Assembly (NCBI RefSeq): GCF_030272615.1
Contig: NC_081415.1
Coordinates: 191,548,270-191,612,269 of the forward strand
Length of the DNA: 64,000 bases
Source of the DNA: Cryptomeria japonica
Lineage: Eukaryota; Streptophyta; Pinopsida; Cupressales; Cupressaceae
Direction: 5' to 3'
Under the pieces are notes generated by a model. It was given only the letters and a program-made list of their open reading frames with translations, did not search any database and was not told where the DNA came from. The number at the start of each line of letters is the position of its first letter. Position 1 is the stretch's first letter. Positions 32,547 to 45,683 of this stretch are shown in pieces. The translations under genes were made by a program, and so were the position numbers.

Positions 32547-34317
32547 ATAGGAATGGTGGAGCACATGGGCATGTAGACCTTTTTGTCATGGAAATGTTGA
32601 GAGAAATTGCATTCTGCTTGGAAGTCATTGAGACATACCAGAGAAGAGGCAGACATATTGAAGATGTAAGTGAAGATAAAAAAGAAGCATCGATAGAACA
32701 AGCATCAAATCTACCTACGACCAATCCAGATGAAGAGAGGTTCTTAAGGGTTTTCATAAGGGTGAACACTAAACCATATTTTACCCCATCGAAGTATGAT
32801 GGTATTTTGGATTCAGATGAATTAATGGATTGGATCTCAGAGATGGAGAAGTATTTTGATTTTGAGAACACTGCAGAAGAAAGAAAGGTGAAATATGCCT
32901 ATACCCAGTTGAAAGGTCATGCATCTCTTTGGTGGGAACATTTGCAGGTTTATAGATAGAGAAGAGGAAAAGAGAAGAACAAAACATGGGAGCGGATGGT
33001 TGTCAAGTTAAATCAAAGTTTATGCTAGCTAATTATCAAGTAAATGTGTTCTGAAAGTTACAGAACTTGAAGCAAAAAGAATCTAGTGTGAAGGAGTATA
33101 TCAAAGCATTCTACAAGTTGAATATCAGATATGGACATGTCGATGATGAGGTTGAACACGTTGCAAGGTATTTGAATGGATTGTGGATGCCTATACAGGA
33201 TGAACTCAATTTGATCAAGTTGCAGAGTGTTGAAGAAGCTTATCAATATGCCTTGAAAGTAGAGGAGAAGTTGAACAAAAGACATGAGAAGAGATAGAGA
33301 GGTAGAGGTGGAAGGTTTTTTGGAGGAAGATTTCAGGGAGGAAGAGGAACCTGTACCGATCAAAATAAGGACAAGGAAGTAAGTAAGGAAGATAATTCAC
33401 ATTAGAAGGATGATAGAAATTCCTACTAGAGAAGGGAACTTGATGGCTATCATAATGAGGTTTTTTGAAGAGATGATAGAAGACAAGACAAGAGAGTGTT
33501 TAGAGAAACTTTCTTTAAATGTGGAGGAGAAGGACATCGTTCTTTCGAATGTAAGAAGACAAAGAAAACTTGGAGAACAACATTGGTGGAAGCAATCCCC
33601 ATGGGATCAGCTAACAAACCAAAAGATGGAGAACTGTTGATGATGAGGAGAGCTTTGTGTCCTACCGGAGAAGATGAAGAGCCCCTGCAGAGGTGAATTT
33701 TTTTCAAGACCAGATGTAAGGTATCAGGTAAGTGTTGTAAAGTACTTACTGATAGTGGTAGTTTAGATAATATTATTTCAGAAGAAATGGTGAATAAATT
33801 AAAGTTGGAAAGATTGAAACACCCTAAGCCTTATCAGATAGCATGGATTCGGGATGATTATAAGTTGTTTGTAAGTGAGAAATGTTTGGTGAAATAGAAA
33901 ATTGGGAATTATCATGGTGAAGTTGTGTGGTATTATGCCTATGGATATGTGTCACCTTTTGTTGGGTAGACCTTGGCAGTTTGATAGACAAGAAATGCAT
34001 GATGGGAGAAAGAACATATACACCATTGTAGAGAATGGGATGAAACAAACCTTGTTATCCTTGGAGGAACCATTGAATAGTGAAATCTGTATGAATGCTA
34101 GAATCTGTTTGGTGGATGGAATGAGACATGAAAATGTGTGTTTTTCTTTAGTTCCTAAGAAGACTAAGAACCTAGAACATGAAGAAGAAGAATTGGAGGA
34201 GATAAAAGAATTACTGACATAATATGAAGACATCATTTAAGATACTATTCCAGATGCATTACCACCTGTAAGGAGCATCAATCATTGCATGGACCTAATT
34301 TCTGAAGATAGTTTACC
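32547..34317 (+). pseudogene. Gypsy B Gag and protease, up to the copia C insertion
   Basis: It continues the Gag started at 16056. The retrotransposon Gag domain is at 32759-33290, with KVKYAYTQLKGHASLWWEHL and KEYIKAFYKLNIRYGH typical of gypsy Gag, followed by a Gly/Arg-rich stretch (33300-33350). One decayed CCHC knuckle, KCGGEGHRSFEC, lies at about 33520 with its first Cys missing. The protease active site LTDSGS is at 33745-33762. The RT N-terminal approach (EELLT...PPVRSINHCMDLISEDSLP) reaches 34317, where copia C enters. Stops and frame changes lie near 32957, 33298 and 33694. It resumes at 41906/41911. Confidence 0.88.
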
Positions 34318-35805
34318 TATTAGTTAGATGAGAGGGGGGGTGAATCCGATAAACTCACAATACAACATATTCATCAGATTCAACCTCGATAGAATTTACT
34401 TGATATGCAACTATGACTGTAAATCATTCAAACTCATAAACTGATAAACTTGAAACATCAAAACACATTTAACACTAGATTTAACATGGAAACCCAAATA
34501 GGGAAAAACCACTATGGGATTTCAAACCCACAAATAAAATATACTCTTCTAAAGTATGCTCGGTTAAAAGCCAATCCTGTTAAAGATTACATAAACACAT
34601 TGCTAGATGTGACCCGGTAAAGGGATTTCCCTCAGATTTATCAGAATCTTGCACTTTGTTAGAAGTGACCTTGTCAAAGGATTTCAAACACTCATTCAGT
34701 ATGTTACCTTGCTAGAGGATTTACAAATAAGACTATTAGGTCCACTCAGTTAAGAGATTTCCTGTCACTTACAGAAATAAATAATAGTAATAAAATATAT
34801 CTGCAACTTCACATGTAAAATTTTAAAGCAGACTCTATGTGCTGAAAATATTCTTGTCATAAGACGTATCTTCCTCCTTGTTCGGCTTCTCAATCTGTTC
34901 TTCAAACTTCTATACTTGGTAATCACCTCTGCAATATCACTGCTCTTCTATTTGCCCGCATACTTTTTTCATCAACTTTTCCTTATTTATAAGCAATTCC
35001 TAACCACTTAATCTCTTTAATCACATTTCCCATGATTAATCTTAGCCATCAGATCATCAAACATGACTAGGTTCATTGAATCTTTCAAACTAAAAATGTT
35101 TTATCTTGCCTTGAAACTTGTATTCCTTCCTTGGTACTTGTGCTTGGTTATGATTGTTCAATTTGTGTTGTAGATCTTAACTCTTTAATTTTCATTGTCG
35201 TTGATCCTTAACAAACTTCTTGCATGACATTCCAATCTTCTATAAATCCCCAACTCATTGGCATCCTTCATTTAATAATGTATTTATTCATCCAATGCAT
35301 TTTTTTACTGCTCGGTTGATACTGGATAAATACTAAACTTTACTTAGTAACTTCTTTCTTCTTTAACCAACACTGATAACCTTGGTGTTAACCGACTAGC
35401 TCCTTGCTCGATAAAATAGAATTAGTATCAAACCTTTACTCATTCTATTACATGAAATATTTTCTCCTTTTTTACTCAGTCTTCAAATACACATATATAG
35501 GATATCAAAACAATCAAAATATCATAATCTCATCACTGTCTAACTCGATAATAGTTTCCCATTGAATAACTCATTACTCCCCTTCATTTTCACATTCTTT
35601 CTGTGTCACTTACCGACATCTTTATACTCATCAAAACATACTCTTTAAAATATGGCAACATCATACTAAATCAGAAAATCAATTGTTTGACATCAATGAC
35701 AAAATAATAATATTAAGACAGTAAATATCCTTTATTAATTATAAAATCAATCTCCAACAACCTTCTCAATATCCTCATACCAACAAACTTGTTGTAATGC
35801 CAACA
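34318..35805 (-). repeat. 3' LTR of copia C (1488 bp)
   Basis: It starts TATTAG on the window strand (the 5' copy has TGTTAG) and ends GCCAACA. The PPT follows on the right. About five differences from the 5' LTR lie in the first 490 bp, then it becomes more divergent. Confidence 0.93.
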
Positions 35806-36175
35806 ATCTCTCCCTTTGGCATTGATGGCAATACCAACTTGATTTATTCCAATTGATTTGGACTGTTGTTATTCTTCTCTTGTTATCCTTGAGCTATAAA
35901 CTTGTCTCGTAATCTTCTCCCCCTGTCATTAGTCTTCTCCCCCTTTGAAAACAATGCCAAAAGTAAAACTAATCCATGATTACTTCCCCTGTGAAGTAAT
36001 TTCCTTGTTGTTTAAAACATATACAAATATATCATCTTAGTCTTGGTCAGAGCATCTTGTCTTCATTCACTATTTCCTACACAACTTTAGACAACATCCT
36101 AAAGTATGCAAATCAACATCAACTCACAAATAGTATCCTATAGAGTCATAGAATTGATGCTTTCACCGGACTCTG
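35806..36175 (-). other. PPT and 3' untranslated region of copia C
   Basis: The minus strand has GCCAAAGGGAGAGATTG next to the LTR, plus internal copies of the same purine motif at about 35918 and 35937 (CTCCCCCT on the window strand), with ACAATGCCAAAAG repeated nearby. Confidence 0.75.
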
Positions 36176-39100
36176 TCAGTGAGTACTAGATAGGGGTAGG
36201 ACCCCTAACTTACTTCTGAGATACTCAAAAGTGTCCCTTGGTAGTGGCTTTGTGAAGATGTCTGCTATTTGTTCCTTTGTGCTAACATATTCTAGCACAA
36301 CATTCTTTTCTTGAACTTCTTCTCTTAGATAATGATACTTTATAGAGATATGCTTTGTCTTAGAGTGCATTACTAGATTTTTTAAAATGTTAATAGCACT
36401 TGTATTATCACAAAATATAGTTACTAGCTCAGTAACTATCTCATTCATACCTTCCAACATTTGTTTGATCCATGCTACATTGGTATAATTTAATGTTGCA
36501 GCGACATATTCAGCTTCAGCTGTTGACTGTGAAATGCATCCTTGTTTCTTGTTAAGCCAACTCACTAGTCTTTCTCCCAAAAAGAAAGCTCCACCACTTG
36601 TGCTTTTCCTATCATCAATATTTCCTACCCAATCAACATTAGTATATATTTTTAAGTCAAAATCATTCCTCTTTTTATATAGTAAACCATAATCTTCAGT
36701 GCCTTCTTAAGTATCTGAAAATTCTCTTGATTGTTGTCATGTGGGTTTCTTTGGGATCTACAAAAAATCTTGCAGATATGCCTACTGCATGTGCTATATC
36801 AGGCCTGATGTGAACTACATATTGCAACTTTCCAATCATAGATTGGTAAAGTGTCTCATCAACAGATGTAGAGTCATCATTCTTTGATAGTTTACAATTA
36901 GTAGTCATAGGAGTACTTACAGGTTTAGAATCCTCCATTCCAAATTTCTTCAAGATTTCCTTTATATGCTTGGATTGAGTAATGAAAATCCCATTTTTCA
37001 TTTGCAGTATCTGTAAACCTATAAAATACTTTATTTCACCAATTAATGACATCTCAAATTATTTGCACATTTCATTTCCAAAGTTCTTACATAAAGAATC
37101 ATTTCCACAAAAGATAATATCATCAACAAATATGGCTGAAATCAGTATTCCATTATCCTCATCATTCTTCATATATATGTTGTTGTAATCACAAGTACTC
37201 ATAAATCCAATCTTGATTAAGTAAGAGTGCAACCTTTCATACCATTCTCTAGGTGCTTGCTTTAGGCCATATAAAGCTTTGTTCAACTTACATACCTAAT
37301 CTTTATCCTTCTCTTCAATAAATCCTTCAGGCTATTCAATATAAACTTCTTCTTCTAGTATACCATTCAAAAATGCAGATTTAACATCCATTTAATATAC
37401 CTTGAAATTTTTGTAAGCAGCATATGCCAACAATGTTCTCACTCCCTCAAGTCTTTCCACAAGTGCAAAAGTATTACCATAGTCTATTCCTTCTTCTTGA
37501 GCATAACCTTTGCAAACTAGCCTTACTTTATTCCGAATGACCTCACCTTTTTCATTTAGCTTATTTCTAAAAATCCACTTTGGACCGATTACATTTTTCT
37601 CTTTTGGTCTTGGGACCAATGTCCATGTTTCATTTTTCTTGATTTGTTTGATCTCTTCTGTCATAGCATTCACCCAATCTTCATTGCTTGATGCCTCTTT
37701 TACTATCCTTAGTTCAAACTCGGATATCAGACATGTGTTCTATCTCAGTTTGTTCCTTGTCATCGCTAGATCATCCTTATCTCCTATAATTTGACTTGAT
37801 GCATGATTTCTTGTGACATATTTTGCTAATATAGGCTCGGTAGGCTCTATATGATCTTCTTCATCACTAGGTAACTGAGTATTTTCTTCATCGACTTTCT
37901 TGGTAAAAATTCTTAGTTGTACATATACAAACTCTTCATAATCTTCTGGTTCTTTGGAGTTTCCTTCATCATTCCTTTTTACAAATTCATCAATTTTCAC
38001 ATTTGCACTTTCCATTATTTTGATAGATGATTTGAATAGACATTTAAATGCTTTACTCCTAGAGGAATAACCAAGAAATGTTCCTTCCTCGCTTTTTTGA
38101 TCAAAATTTCCATTTTTGTCATCTTTATGAACATAACATCTACTTCCAAATATTTTAAAATAACTTACATTTGGTTTCTTGTCATACTAGATTTCATACG
38201 GTGTCTTCATAGTTCCTTTCTTCAGTTGTACTCGGTTCAGGGTGTAAACTGCAGTGCTTATTGCTTCTCTCTAAAATATTTGAGGTACTCTCTTTTCTAT
38301 CATCAAAGTTCTGGCACAATCTACAATTGATCTATTTCTTCTTTCAACTATCCCATTTTATTGTGGTGTTCTCGGTGCAGATACTTGTCTCTTTATACCA
38401 TGATCATTACAAAATAAGTTAAATTCATCTGAAATGAATTCTCCTCCTCTATCGGATCTTATCCATTTCAACTATCTTCCTGTTTCTTTTTCAGCTCTTT
38501 CCTTATACCATTTGAGCATTTGAAAGGCTTCTGATTTCTCTTTTAAAAACATAACTGACATCATCCTTGAGTAATCATCCACAAATAATATGAAGTATTT
38601 ATCACCATAATAACTTTGAACTTTCATAGGACCACAAAGATCAGTGTGCACAAGATCTAAAATTCTTTTAGAAGTGTAAGACTTACTTGTAAAGCTTGAT
38701 TTTGTCATCTTACCCATCTGGCATCCTCGACATATTGCATTCTCAGGTTTTTCCAAGCTCGGTAGACCTCTTACTCGGTGCTTCTTACCTATTTTGATTA
38801 GGTTATCAAAATTTACATGAAAAAACCTTTTATGCCATAACCAGGTATCTTCTATTTTTGCACACAGACAATTGTTCCAAGTTGAGTCAAGATGAAATTT
38901 ATTACCTCTTGTTTGAGTTCCGGTAGTAGCCAACTTTCCATGTTTGTCATGAACTTTGACAATTCCTTTCTAAAATTCTATTCGGTATCCTGTATTGTTT
39001 AGTTGTGCTACACTCAACAAATTGTATTTCAAACCTTCAACCCAATATACATCATCGCATTTAGCATTGTCAAGAAGTGTGATAGATCCTTTACCTTTCA

Positions 39101-40342
39101 TAGGACATGGTGCATCATTACCAAATCTTACATAACCTCCATCATAATCTTCTAAATTAACAAACTTGTGTTTATCACTTGTCATGTGATGTGAGCATCC
39201 ACTATGTATGATCCAAGAATCATTATTATTTATGTGTGATATTAAGGATTTTTCTTCATCTGATCCATCTTTGATAGCCACATATACAACTTCCTCTGTC
39301 TTAGTCCCATCAGATTTATCATCATTGGATTCCTCATCAGCTACTAGGCATGTCTTTCTATCTCTCCTTCTGAAGTCTCAGTGCCCTCTGTAGTGGTTGT
39401 CTTTCTGTCTGTCATCTCGGTATTCTCTCTTTTCACTAGATTCTTTGTCAGGATAGTTTGAAGACATATGTCCAATTTTATCATAGTTAAAACATTTTAA
39501 AGGTAACTTTCCTTTATACTTACCTTTGCCTCTTGGTAACCTTCTGGTCAATAATGCTTCAAACTCTTCTTGCTTTCTGATTTCCTCATATAGTTTGTGT
39601 ACTTCTTCCATGTTTTTATGAAATCTCTCACTTACTCCACTGTGATTCCTTCAGCATACTTATACATTCTATCATTGTAATCATTAGATTCACCAAGATG
39701 AAAAGAACTAAATGCAAATTCAACTTTGTTAACTGAAGACCCACCGTTATCAAAATTACTTAACTCAAAAGCATGTAGCTTACCAATAGTAGCATCCAAA
39801 GAGACTGGCATGTTTGGTATAGACCTTAATTCATTAATTGTAGAGATTCGAATGGCATAAGCAGGTAGAAGTGTTCTCAGCAACTTACTTGTCACATCCT
39901 TTTCTTCAATAGTTCCTCCTGCTCCTTTGATTTGATTGACAGTTTCCTTTAACCTTGTACTATATTGGATTATGTTTTCTCCTTCATTCATTCTCATGGA
40001 TTCAATTTTTCCTCTTAGACCATCTACTTTTTCTCTTTGAACATGTTCATCACCACCATACATAGATATAAGCTTATTCCACATAGCTTTGGCATCATTA
40101 CAACCTTCTAGATCATTAAACTCTGAGTCGGTCAATGCTGATGTTATTTCAATCATTGCTTGAATATGTTCTTGATTTTCCTTTATCTCTTCCATTGTCA
40201 TCGGGTAGGTGCTAGGTGCAGTATAATCATTCTCTAGATAATATGTTGCATATTCTCCAATTCCTGATAAGTGCAGCTTCATCCTTTTCTGCTATGTGGA
40301 GAAACTTGACTTATTCAACTTTGGTGCATCCCTTTTATACAT
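36176..40342 (-). pseudogene. Copia C Gag-Pol polyprotein, decayed
   Basis: The start at 40342 (MYKRDAPKLN) and stop at 36176-36178 after LPLSSTH give about 1,390 codons. Gag (to about 39380) has knuckle CFNYDKIGHMSSNYP (second Cys now Tyr). Protease has WIIHSGCSHHMT (39210 area): the catalytic Asp of DSGCS is His. The integrase HHCC end has CRGCQMGKM, and the core holds VHTDLCGP and IRSDRGGEF; the glutamate block is disrupted by a stop (PQ*NGIV). RT has FVDDIIFCGND intact. RNase H (36176-36600) has KEQIADIFTKPLP. Stops are mostly TAG in place of Gln or Trp (for example near 38470, 38275, 37290 and 38970). There is a frame change near 36708 at the RT to RNase H passage. Confidence 0.92.
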
Positions 40343-40390
40343 CTTCGGATCTTGCCTCAAGTTCCTTTAAACTTTTCTTTCAGAGTTCTA

Positions 40391-40402
40391 GCTCTGATAC
40401 CA
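40391..40402 (-). other. Primer-binding site of copia C
   Basis: The minus strand reads TGGTATCAGAGC, a perfect match to the initiator tRNA-Met site, two bases after the LTR. Confidence 0.94.
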
Positions 40403-40404
40403 AT

Positions 40405-41905
40405 TGTTAGTTAGATGAGAGGGGGGGTGAATCCGATAAACTCACAATACAACATATTCATCAGATTCAACCTCGATAGAATTTACTTGATATGCAACTA
40501 TGACTGTAAATCATTCAAACTCATAAACTAATAAACTTGAAACATCAAAACACATTTAACACTAGATTTAACATGGAAACCCAAATAGGGAAAAACCACT
40601 ATGGGATTTCAAACCCACAAATAAAATATACTCTTCTAGAGTATGCTCGGTTAAAAGCCAATCCTGTTAAAGATTACATAAACACATTGCTAGATGTGAC
40701 CCGGTAAAGGGATTTCCCTCAGATTTATCAGAATCTTGCACTTTGTTAGAAGTGACCTTGTCAAAGGATTTCAAACACTCATTCAGTATGTTACCTTGCT
40801 AGAGGATTTACAAATAAGACTATTAGGTCCACTCAGTTAAGAGATTTCCTATCACTTACAGAAATAAATAACAGTAATAAAATATATCTGCAACTTCACA
40901 TCTAAAATGTTAAAGAAGACTCTATGTGCTCAAAATAATCATGTCATAAGACTTATCTTCCTCCTTGTTGGGCTTCTCAATCTGTTCTTCAATCAGATCT
41001 TCAATCTTCTGTACTCGGTAATCACCTCTGCAATATCACTGCTCTTCTATTTGCCCACATACTATGTTCATCAACTTTTCCTTATTTATAAGCAATTCCT
41101 AACCACTTAATCTCCTTAATCACATTTCCCATGATTAATCTTAGCCATTAGATCATCAAACTTTACTAGGTTCATTGAATCTTTCGAACTAAAAAATGTT
41201 TTATCTTGCCTTGAAACTTGTATTCCTTTCTTGGTACTTGTGCTCGATTATGACCATTCAATCTGTGTTGTAGATCTTAACTCTTGAATTTTCATTGTGG
41301 TTGATCCTTAACAAACTTCTTGCACGACATTCCAATCTTCTATAAATCTCCAGCTCATTGGCATCCTTTATTTAATAATGTATTTATTCATCTAATGCAT
41401 TCTGTTACTGCTCGGTTGATACCCAGTAAATACTGAACTTTACTCAGTAACTTCTTTCTTCTTTAACCGACACTGATAACCTTGGTGTTTACCAACTAGC
41501 TCCTTGCTCGGTAGATTAGAATTATTATCAAACCTTTACTCATTCTATTACATGAAATATTTTCTCCTTTTTTATTCAGTCTTCGAATACACATATATAG
41601 GATATCAAAACAATCAAAATATCATAATGTCATCACTGTCTAACTCGGTAATAGTTTCCTGTTGAATAACTTATTACTCCCCTTCATTTTCACATTCTTT
41701 CTATGTCACTTACCGACATCTTTATACTCATCAAAACATACTCTTTAAGATATGGCAACATCATACTGAATCAGAAAATCAATTGCTTGACATCAATGAC
41801 AAAATAATAATATTAAGACTGTAAATATCCTTTATCAATTATATCATCAATCTCCAACAACCTTCTCAATATCCTCATACCAACAAACTTATTGTAATGC
41901 CAACA
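40405..41905 (-). repeat. 5' LTR of copia C (1501 bp)
   Basis: The window strand runs TGTTAGTTAGATG...GCCAACA. Hairpins include CACAT-TGCTAG-ATGTG at 40683-40698. It has a 12-bp insertion relative to the 3' LTR near 40995 (ATCAGATCTTCA). Confidence 0.94.
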
Positions 41906-44601
41906 TTACCTAAAAAAGCTACACACCAAATGACACCAACAGAGAATGAGGAGTTGAATAAACAGTGTAGGAGATACTGAGGAAAGGTTTGATCAGAGAA
42001 AGTTTGAGTCCTTGTGCAGTACCAATAGTGTTAGCACCTTAGAAGAATGGAGAATGGAGGATGTGTACCAATTCCATAGCAATAAATAAGATAAATGTGA
42101 AAAACTAGTTTCCTTTACCTAGGATGGATGACATAATGGAGTGTTTGAGTGGATCTAAATACTACACAAAGATAGACTTGAAGAGTGGATATCATTAGAT
42201 CATAATCAGAGAAGGAGATCAATGGAAAAAAAATTCAAGACAAATGAAGGATTGTACGAATGGTTGGTAATGCCTTTTGGGTTGAATAATGTGCCAAGTA
42301 CTTTCATGAGGTTAATTAATGAGGTATTGAAGAAATTATTGGTTAATTTTGTTATTGTATATTTGGATGACATTCTAATTTTTAGTAAGGCAAAAGAGGA
42401 GCATTTGTTGCATTTAAGATGAGTTTTGCGGAGGTTGAGGGAAGAAAAGTTGTTGATAAACCTTAGGAAGTGTACTTTCATGAAGGAAGAGTTAGTCTAT
42501 TTGGGATTTGTGATATATGTGGATGGATTGAAGATGGACCCTGAGAAGGTAAGAGCAATTGTTAAATGGCCTACACCGGAAAGCATTGGAGAGGTTGGAT
42601 CATTTCATGGATTGGCTAGTTTCTACTATAAATTTATTAGAAATTTCAGTTTAGTTTGTACCCCTATGACTGAGATGATGAGACGGGATAATAAAGATTT
42701 CAAGTGGACAACTGGAGCAAATAAAAAATTTGAACTGTTGAAGCAGAAGGTCATTGAGTAGCCTGTATTAGCTTTACCAAATTTCAGCAAAGTATTTAAA
42801 GTGGACTGTGAAGCAAGTGGGAATGCAATTGGAGCATAACTTATTTCAAAGAAAAGTTGAATGATACCAGGAGGAGATATTCAATGTATGATCAGGAATT
42901 TTATGCCATAGTTCAAGCCTTGAAGAAGTGGAGACATTACCTATTGTCTATGGAATTTGTGGTGCATACTGGTCATCAAGCTTTGCAATATTTGAACAGT
43001 CAGAGAAAGTTGAATCAGAGATATATGAGATGGGTAGAATTTTTGCCCAGTTACACCTTTGTGTTGAAGCATAGGAGTGGGAAGTCAAACAAAGTTGTTA
43101 ATGCATTGAGTAGAAGGAGGAATTTTCTGACAGAGATGAGAGTGACAGTATTAGGATTTGATGAGATGAAGACCTTGTATGATGATGACCCAGATTTTGT
43201 AGAGCCTTGGAAAACTAGTAGAGAATTGGTTATGCTGGACAAAAGTCAATGGTTGGATTATTTCATTCAAGATGGGATGTTATTCAAAGGAGTTCAGTTT
43301 TGTATACCTAAGAGTTCTATGAGGGAGAATCTAATAAAGGAGAAGCATAGTAGAGGATTAGATGAACACTTTGGTGTTGACAAAATAGTAGCATTGGTGA
43401 GTGAACATTACTTTTGGCCTCAGATTTATAAGGATGTCAAGAAATTTATGCAGACCTATAGAATTTGTCAAGTTGCAAAAGGTAGTAATGAAAATATGGT
43501 ATTGTATAAACCTTTGACAATACTGAAGAGACCTTGGGAAGACATAAGCATGGATTTCATACTTGGATTTCCTAAGACATAGAGAGGAAATGATTCTATA
43601 TTTGTGATGGCGGATAGATTCTCAAAGATGGCCCATTTCATACCTTGTAAGAAAACATCAGATGCAATGCATGTAGATGACTTATTTTTCAAGGAGGTAG
43701 TGATATTACATGGATTACCTAAGAGCATAGTTTCAGACAGAGACACTAAGTTTGTTGGTTATTTTTGGAGAACACTTTGGAAGAAGATGAAGATAGATTT
43801 GAGAATCAGTTCTACTTTTCACCCATAGATTGATGGATAGATAGAGGTAGTAAATCGGAGTTTGGGAAATTTGTTGAGATGCTTAGTTGGAGAGAAGATC
43901 AAAAGTTGGGATTTGATTCTTGCACAAGCAGATTTTGCCTACAATAATTCAATGAGTGGGAGAACCAGAAGAGCACCTTTTGAGATTTTTACCAGAGCAC
44001 ACCCTAGAGGTATATCAGAATTGAGAGATATCAGTAATGAAGACAAACAAAGTGTAGAGGCAAAAAAATTTGCAGATCACATGAAGGCCTCACATATTTC
44101 AGTTACGCAACATTTGAAGGATATAAATAACAAGTATAAGGAGAAAGAAGATGAGAAGAGGAGACATAAGGAATTTGAATTTGGCAAAGAAGTGATGATA
44201 TATCTAAAAAAGAGAGATTTCCAGTTGGAACCTATAACAAGTTACATATAAGGAAGTTTGGACCTTGTAAGATCTTAAGGAAATTCAGTTCTAAAAATGC
44301 ATATGAAGTAGAATTACCGAATAGTTTGAGTATTTCACCTATATTCAACATTATAGATCTAAATCAGTATCATGAATCAAAATTCAATGAAGACAATATT
44401 GTAGACTTGGATAATTAGTTGCCTCGGATGAAGCCAGATTAGATTGAAGACATTTTGGATAGTAGGATTGGGCGAAGTACCCAAAGCAGTCAGTATAATG
44501 AGTATCTTGTGAAGTGGAAGGACAAACCAGTTCAAGATTCATCTTGGATTTCTTAGGTAGAGATGGACTGCCTTGGTTTTCCTTTGACCCTAGAAAAGTG
44601 A
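41906..44601 (+). pseudogene. Gypsy B RT, RNase H, integrase and chromodomain
   Basis: It resumes RT as KKATHQMTPTENEELN-like sequence. RT motifs are [10 protein letters not shown] (42165), [18 protein letters not shown], and catalytic YLDD at 42360-42371. RNase H runs from 42790 to 43115 (VDCEASGNAIGA; HTGHQALQYL; KSNKVVNALSRR). The integrase zinc end is near 43345-43480, with the core showing DF in SMDFILGFPK, SDRDTKF and the E of IDG*IEVVNRS. A chromodomain-like end, EDILDSRIG...YLVKWKDKPVQDSSWIS, lies at 44446-44556 and closes at TGA 44599-44601. Chromodomains on gypsy integrases target heterochromatin. Stops lie at several places (for example 42183, 43580, 43828 and 44419). Confidence 0.92.
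44438..44580 (+). pseudogene. Chromodomain of gypsy B integrase
   Basis: The path IEDILDSRIGRSTQ, then YNEYLVKWKDKPVQDSSWI, matches the chromodomain core (YLVKWKG.....TWE/I). The aromatic positions Y and W are present. It classifies B as a chromovirus; the exact clade is not decidable by eye. Confidence 0.8.
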
Positions 44602-44632
44602 GAGACTCACTTTTTCAACAACCTTGGATGTC

Positions 44633-45401
44633 TTATGAAGGAGCATCCCCGATTCTTGGCAATCTTTCATCAACCAAAAACATTTTCTTTCCAGTTTGTT
44701 TCCTATTTTTCAATTTCAGCATTTGTTTTTGCATTTTATTGCATTGACTCACTGGATCTTGTAGAGTTGGTTTTTTCTTGAGGACATTATCATTATACTT
44801 ATTCCTAAACTGCAGAGCATTCGGATCATTTTTGGACAAATTATTGCTTATGTATTCCCAGATAGTTTTATGGCCTTGGAACCGCAATGGAACTATCTAC
44901 TATTAGTGAATCTTACGAATCCTTTTTGTAGCTTTTGGAGCTTTAGTTTGTTGATTCCAATGTTCCTTGCCATGTGTCCAACCTTCCCTTTTATCTGCAC
45001 TTCTTCCTTTAGATTTTTCAAAGGAATCTCTTTGGTGAAGGCCAACCTAGTGTTTTATATGTTTGATCTTGTTCTTTCCCTCTTGGGTTGACCAAATCCC
45101 TCTAGACCATATAAATCAATGTAATTAAGCATCATAATTCAATTAAGAAGAATATAGAAGATAGATCTTAAGAATTAGAGGTCTAGAGCTGACCAATTTT
45201 TTAATTGAGCATGTATGCAACAGGCCAATAAGACGAATCTTGTAATCCAAGTGTTACCGGTTATTTGTAATTATTTTTCATGATCTAATTCATTAAGTTC
45301 TACTTTGCATCCATCATATCCTCTTGTTTCTGTTGTTTTTACTCTTGATATCTAGTCCAGATTGATCTCTTTAAGGTCTGTCCTAATCGGTGACTACACC
45401 A
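44633..45401 (+). repeat. 3' LTR of gypsy B
   Basis: It matches 15184-15946 from TTATGAAGGAGCATCCCCG to ...GACTACACCA. The first dinucleotide has decayed from TG to TT. It is followed by tcaac (45402-45406), identical to the 5' flank. Confidence 0.9.
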
Positions 45402-45406
45402 TCAAC

Positions 45407-45683
45407 TCACAACAATCTTCATCAAAATCACAAGGATCAACTCCCTCAACTCAAATCTCAAAATACTCTAATCTCTCATAGAGTTTTTCACATGCTTCTC
45501 TCCCCCTTTGACATCAATGACAAAGGCTCGGGAATCACAATTTTCTCCCCCTTAAATTAGTTTCACAAATATGAACATCTAAACAACCAACATTGACTAC
45601 CCCCTGAGTAGCAGCCTCACCCATCAATCCAAAGCATAAAATATCTTTGTGAAGTTCACCAGACTGATGCAATTCCATTCATC
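45407..45683 (-). other. 3' untranslated region of copia F
   Basis: Non-coding. Two CTCCCCCTT runs at 45500-45510 and 45544-45552 are PPT-like on the minus strand. The LTR-proximal PPT is on the other side of gypsy B at 15115-15130. Confidence 0.7.

Larger units (their letters stand above)
34318..41905 (-). mobile_element. Ty1/copia retrotransposon C inside gypsy B
   Basis: LTRs lie at 34318-35805 (3') and 40405-41905 (5'), with ttacc at 34313-34317 and 41906-41910. All parts are present: PBS 40402-40391, polyprotein path 40342-36176, PPT at 35806-35820. It has the same structure and coding order as copia A, clearly a sister. Its LTRs are the most alike of any pair here (about 1% mismatch in the R-U5 side), so it is one of the younger inserts. 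Excision with one ttacc copy restores gypsy B's RT. Confidence 0.94.
15184..45401 (+). mobile_element. Ty3/gypsy chromovirus B, split by elements D and C
   Basis: LTRs lie at 15184-15946 and 44633-45401, with tcaac at 15179-15183 and 45402-45406. The PBS is at 15949. Gag, protease, RT, RNase H, integrase and chromodomain follow on the plus strand, in gypsy order (RT before IN). After removal of D (16077-32546) and C (34318-41905), one TSD copy each, the coding path is about 4.6 kb, normal for a chromovirus. It sits inside copia F, near F's PPT. Confidence 0.92.

Noticed and set aside
32278-32871. 197-codon minus-strand frame
   Set aside because: It crosses the boundary between element D's LTR and gypsy B Gag and is antisense to Gag; chance.
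34318-41905. Copia C as an intact, active element
   Set aside because: There are many in-frame stops, the protease catalytic Asp is changed, and the integrase glutamate block is broken.
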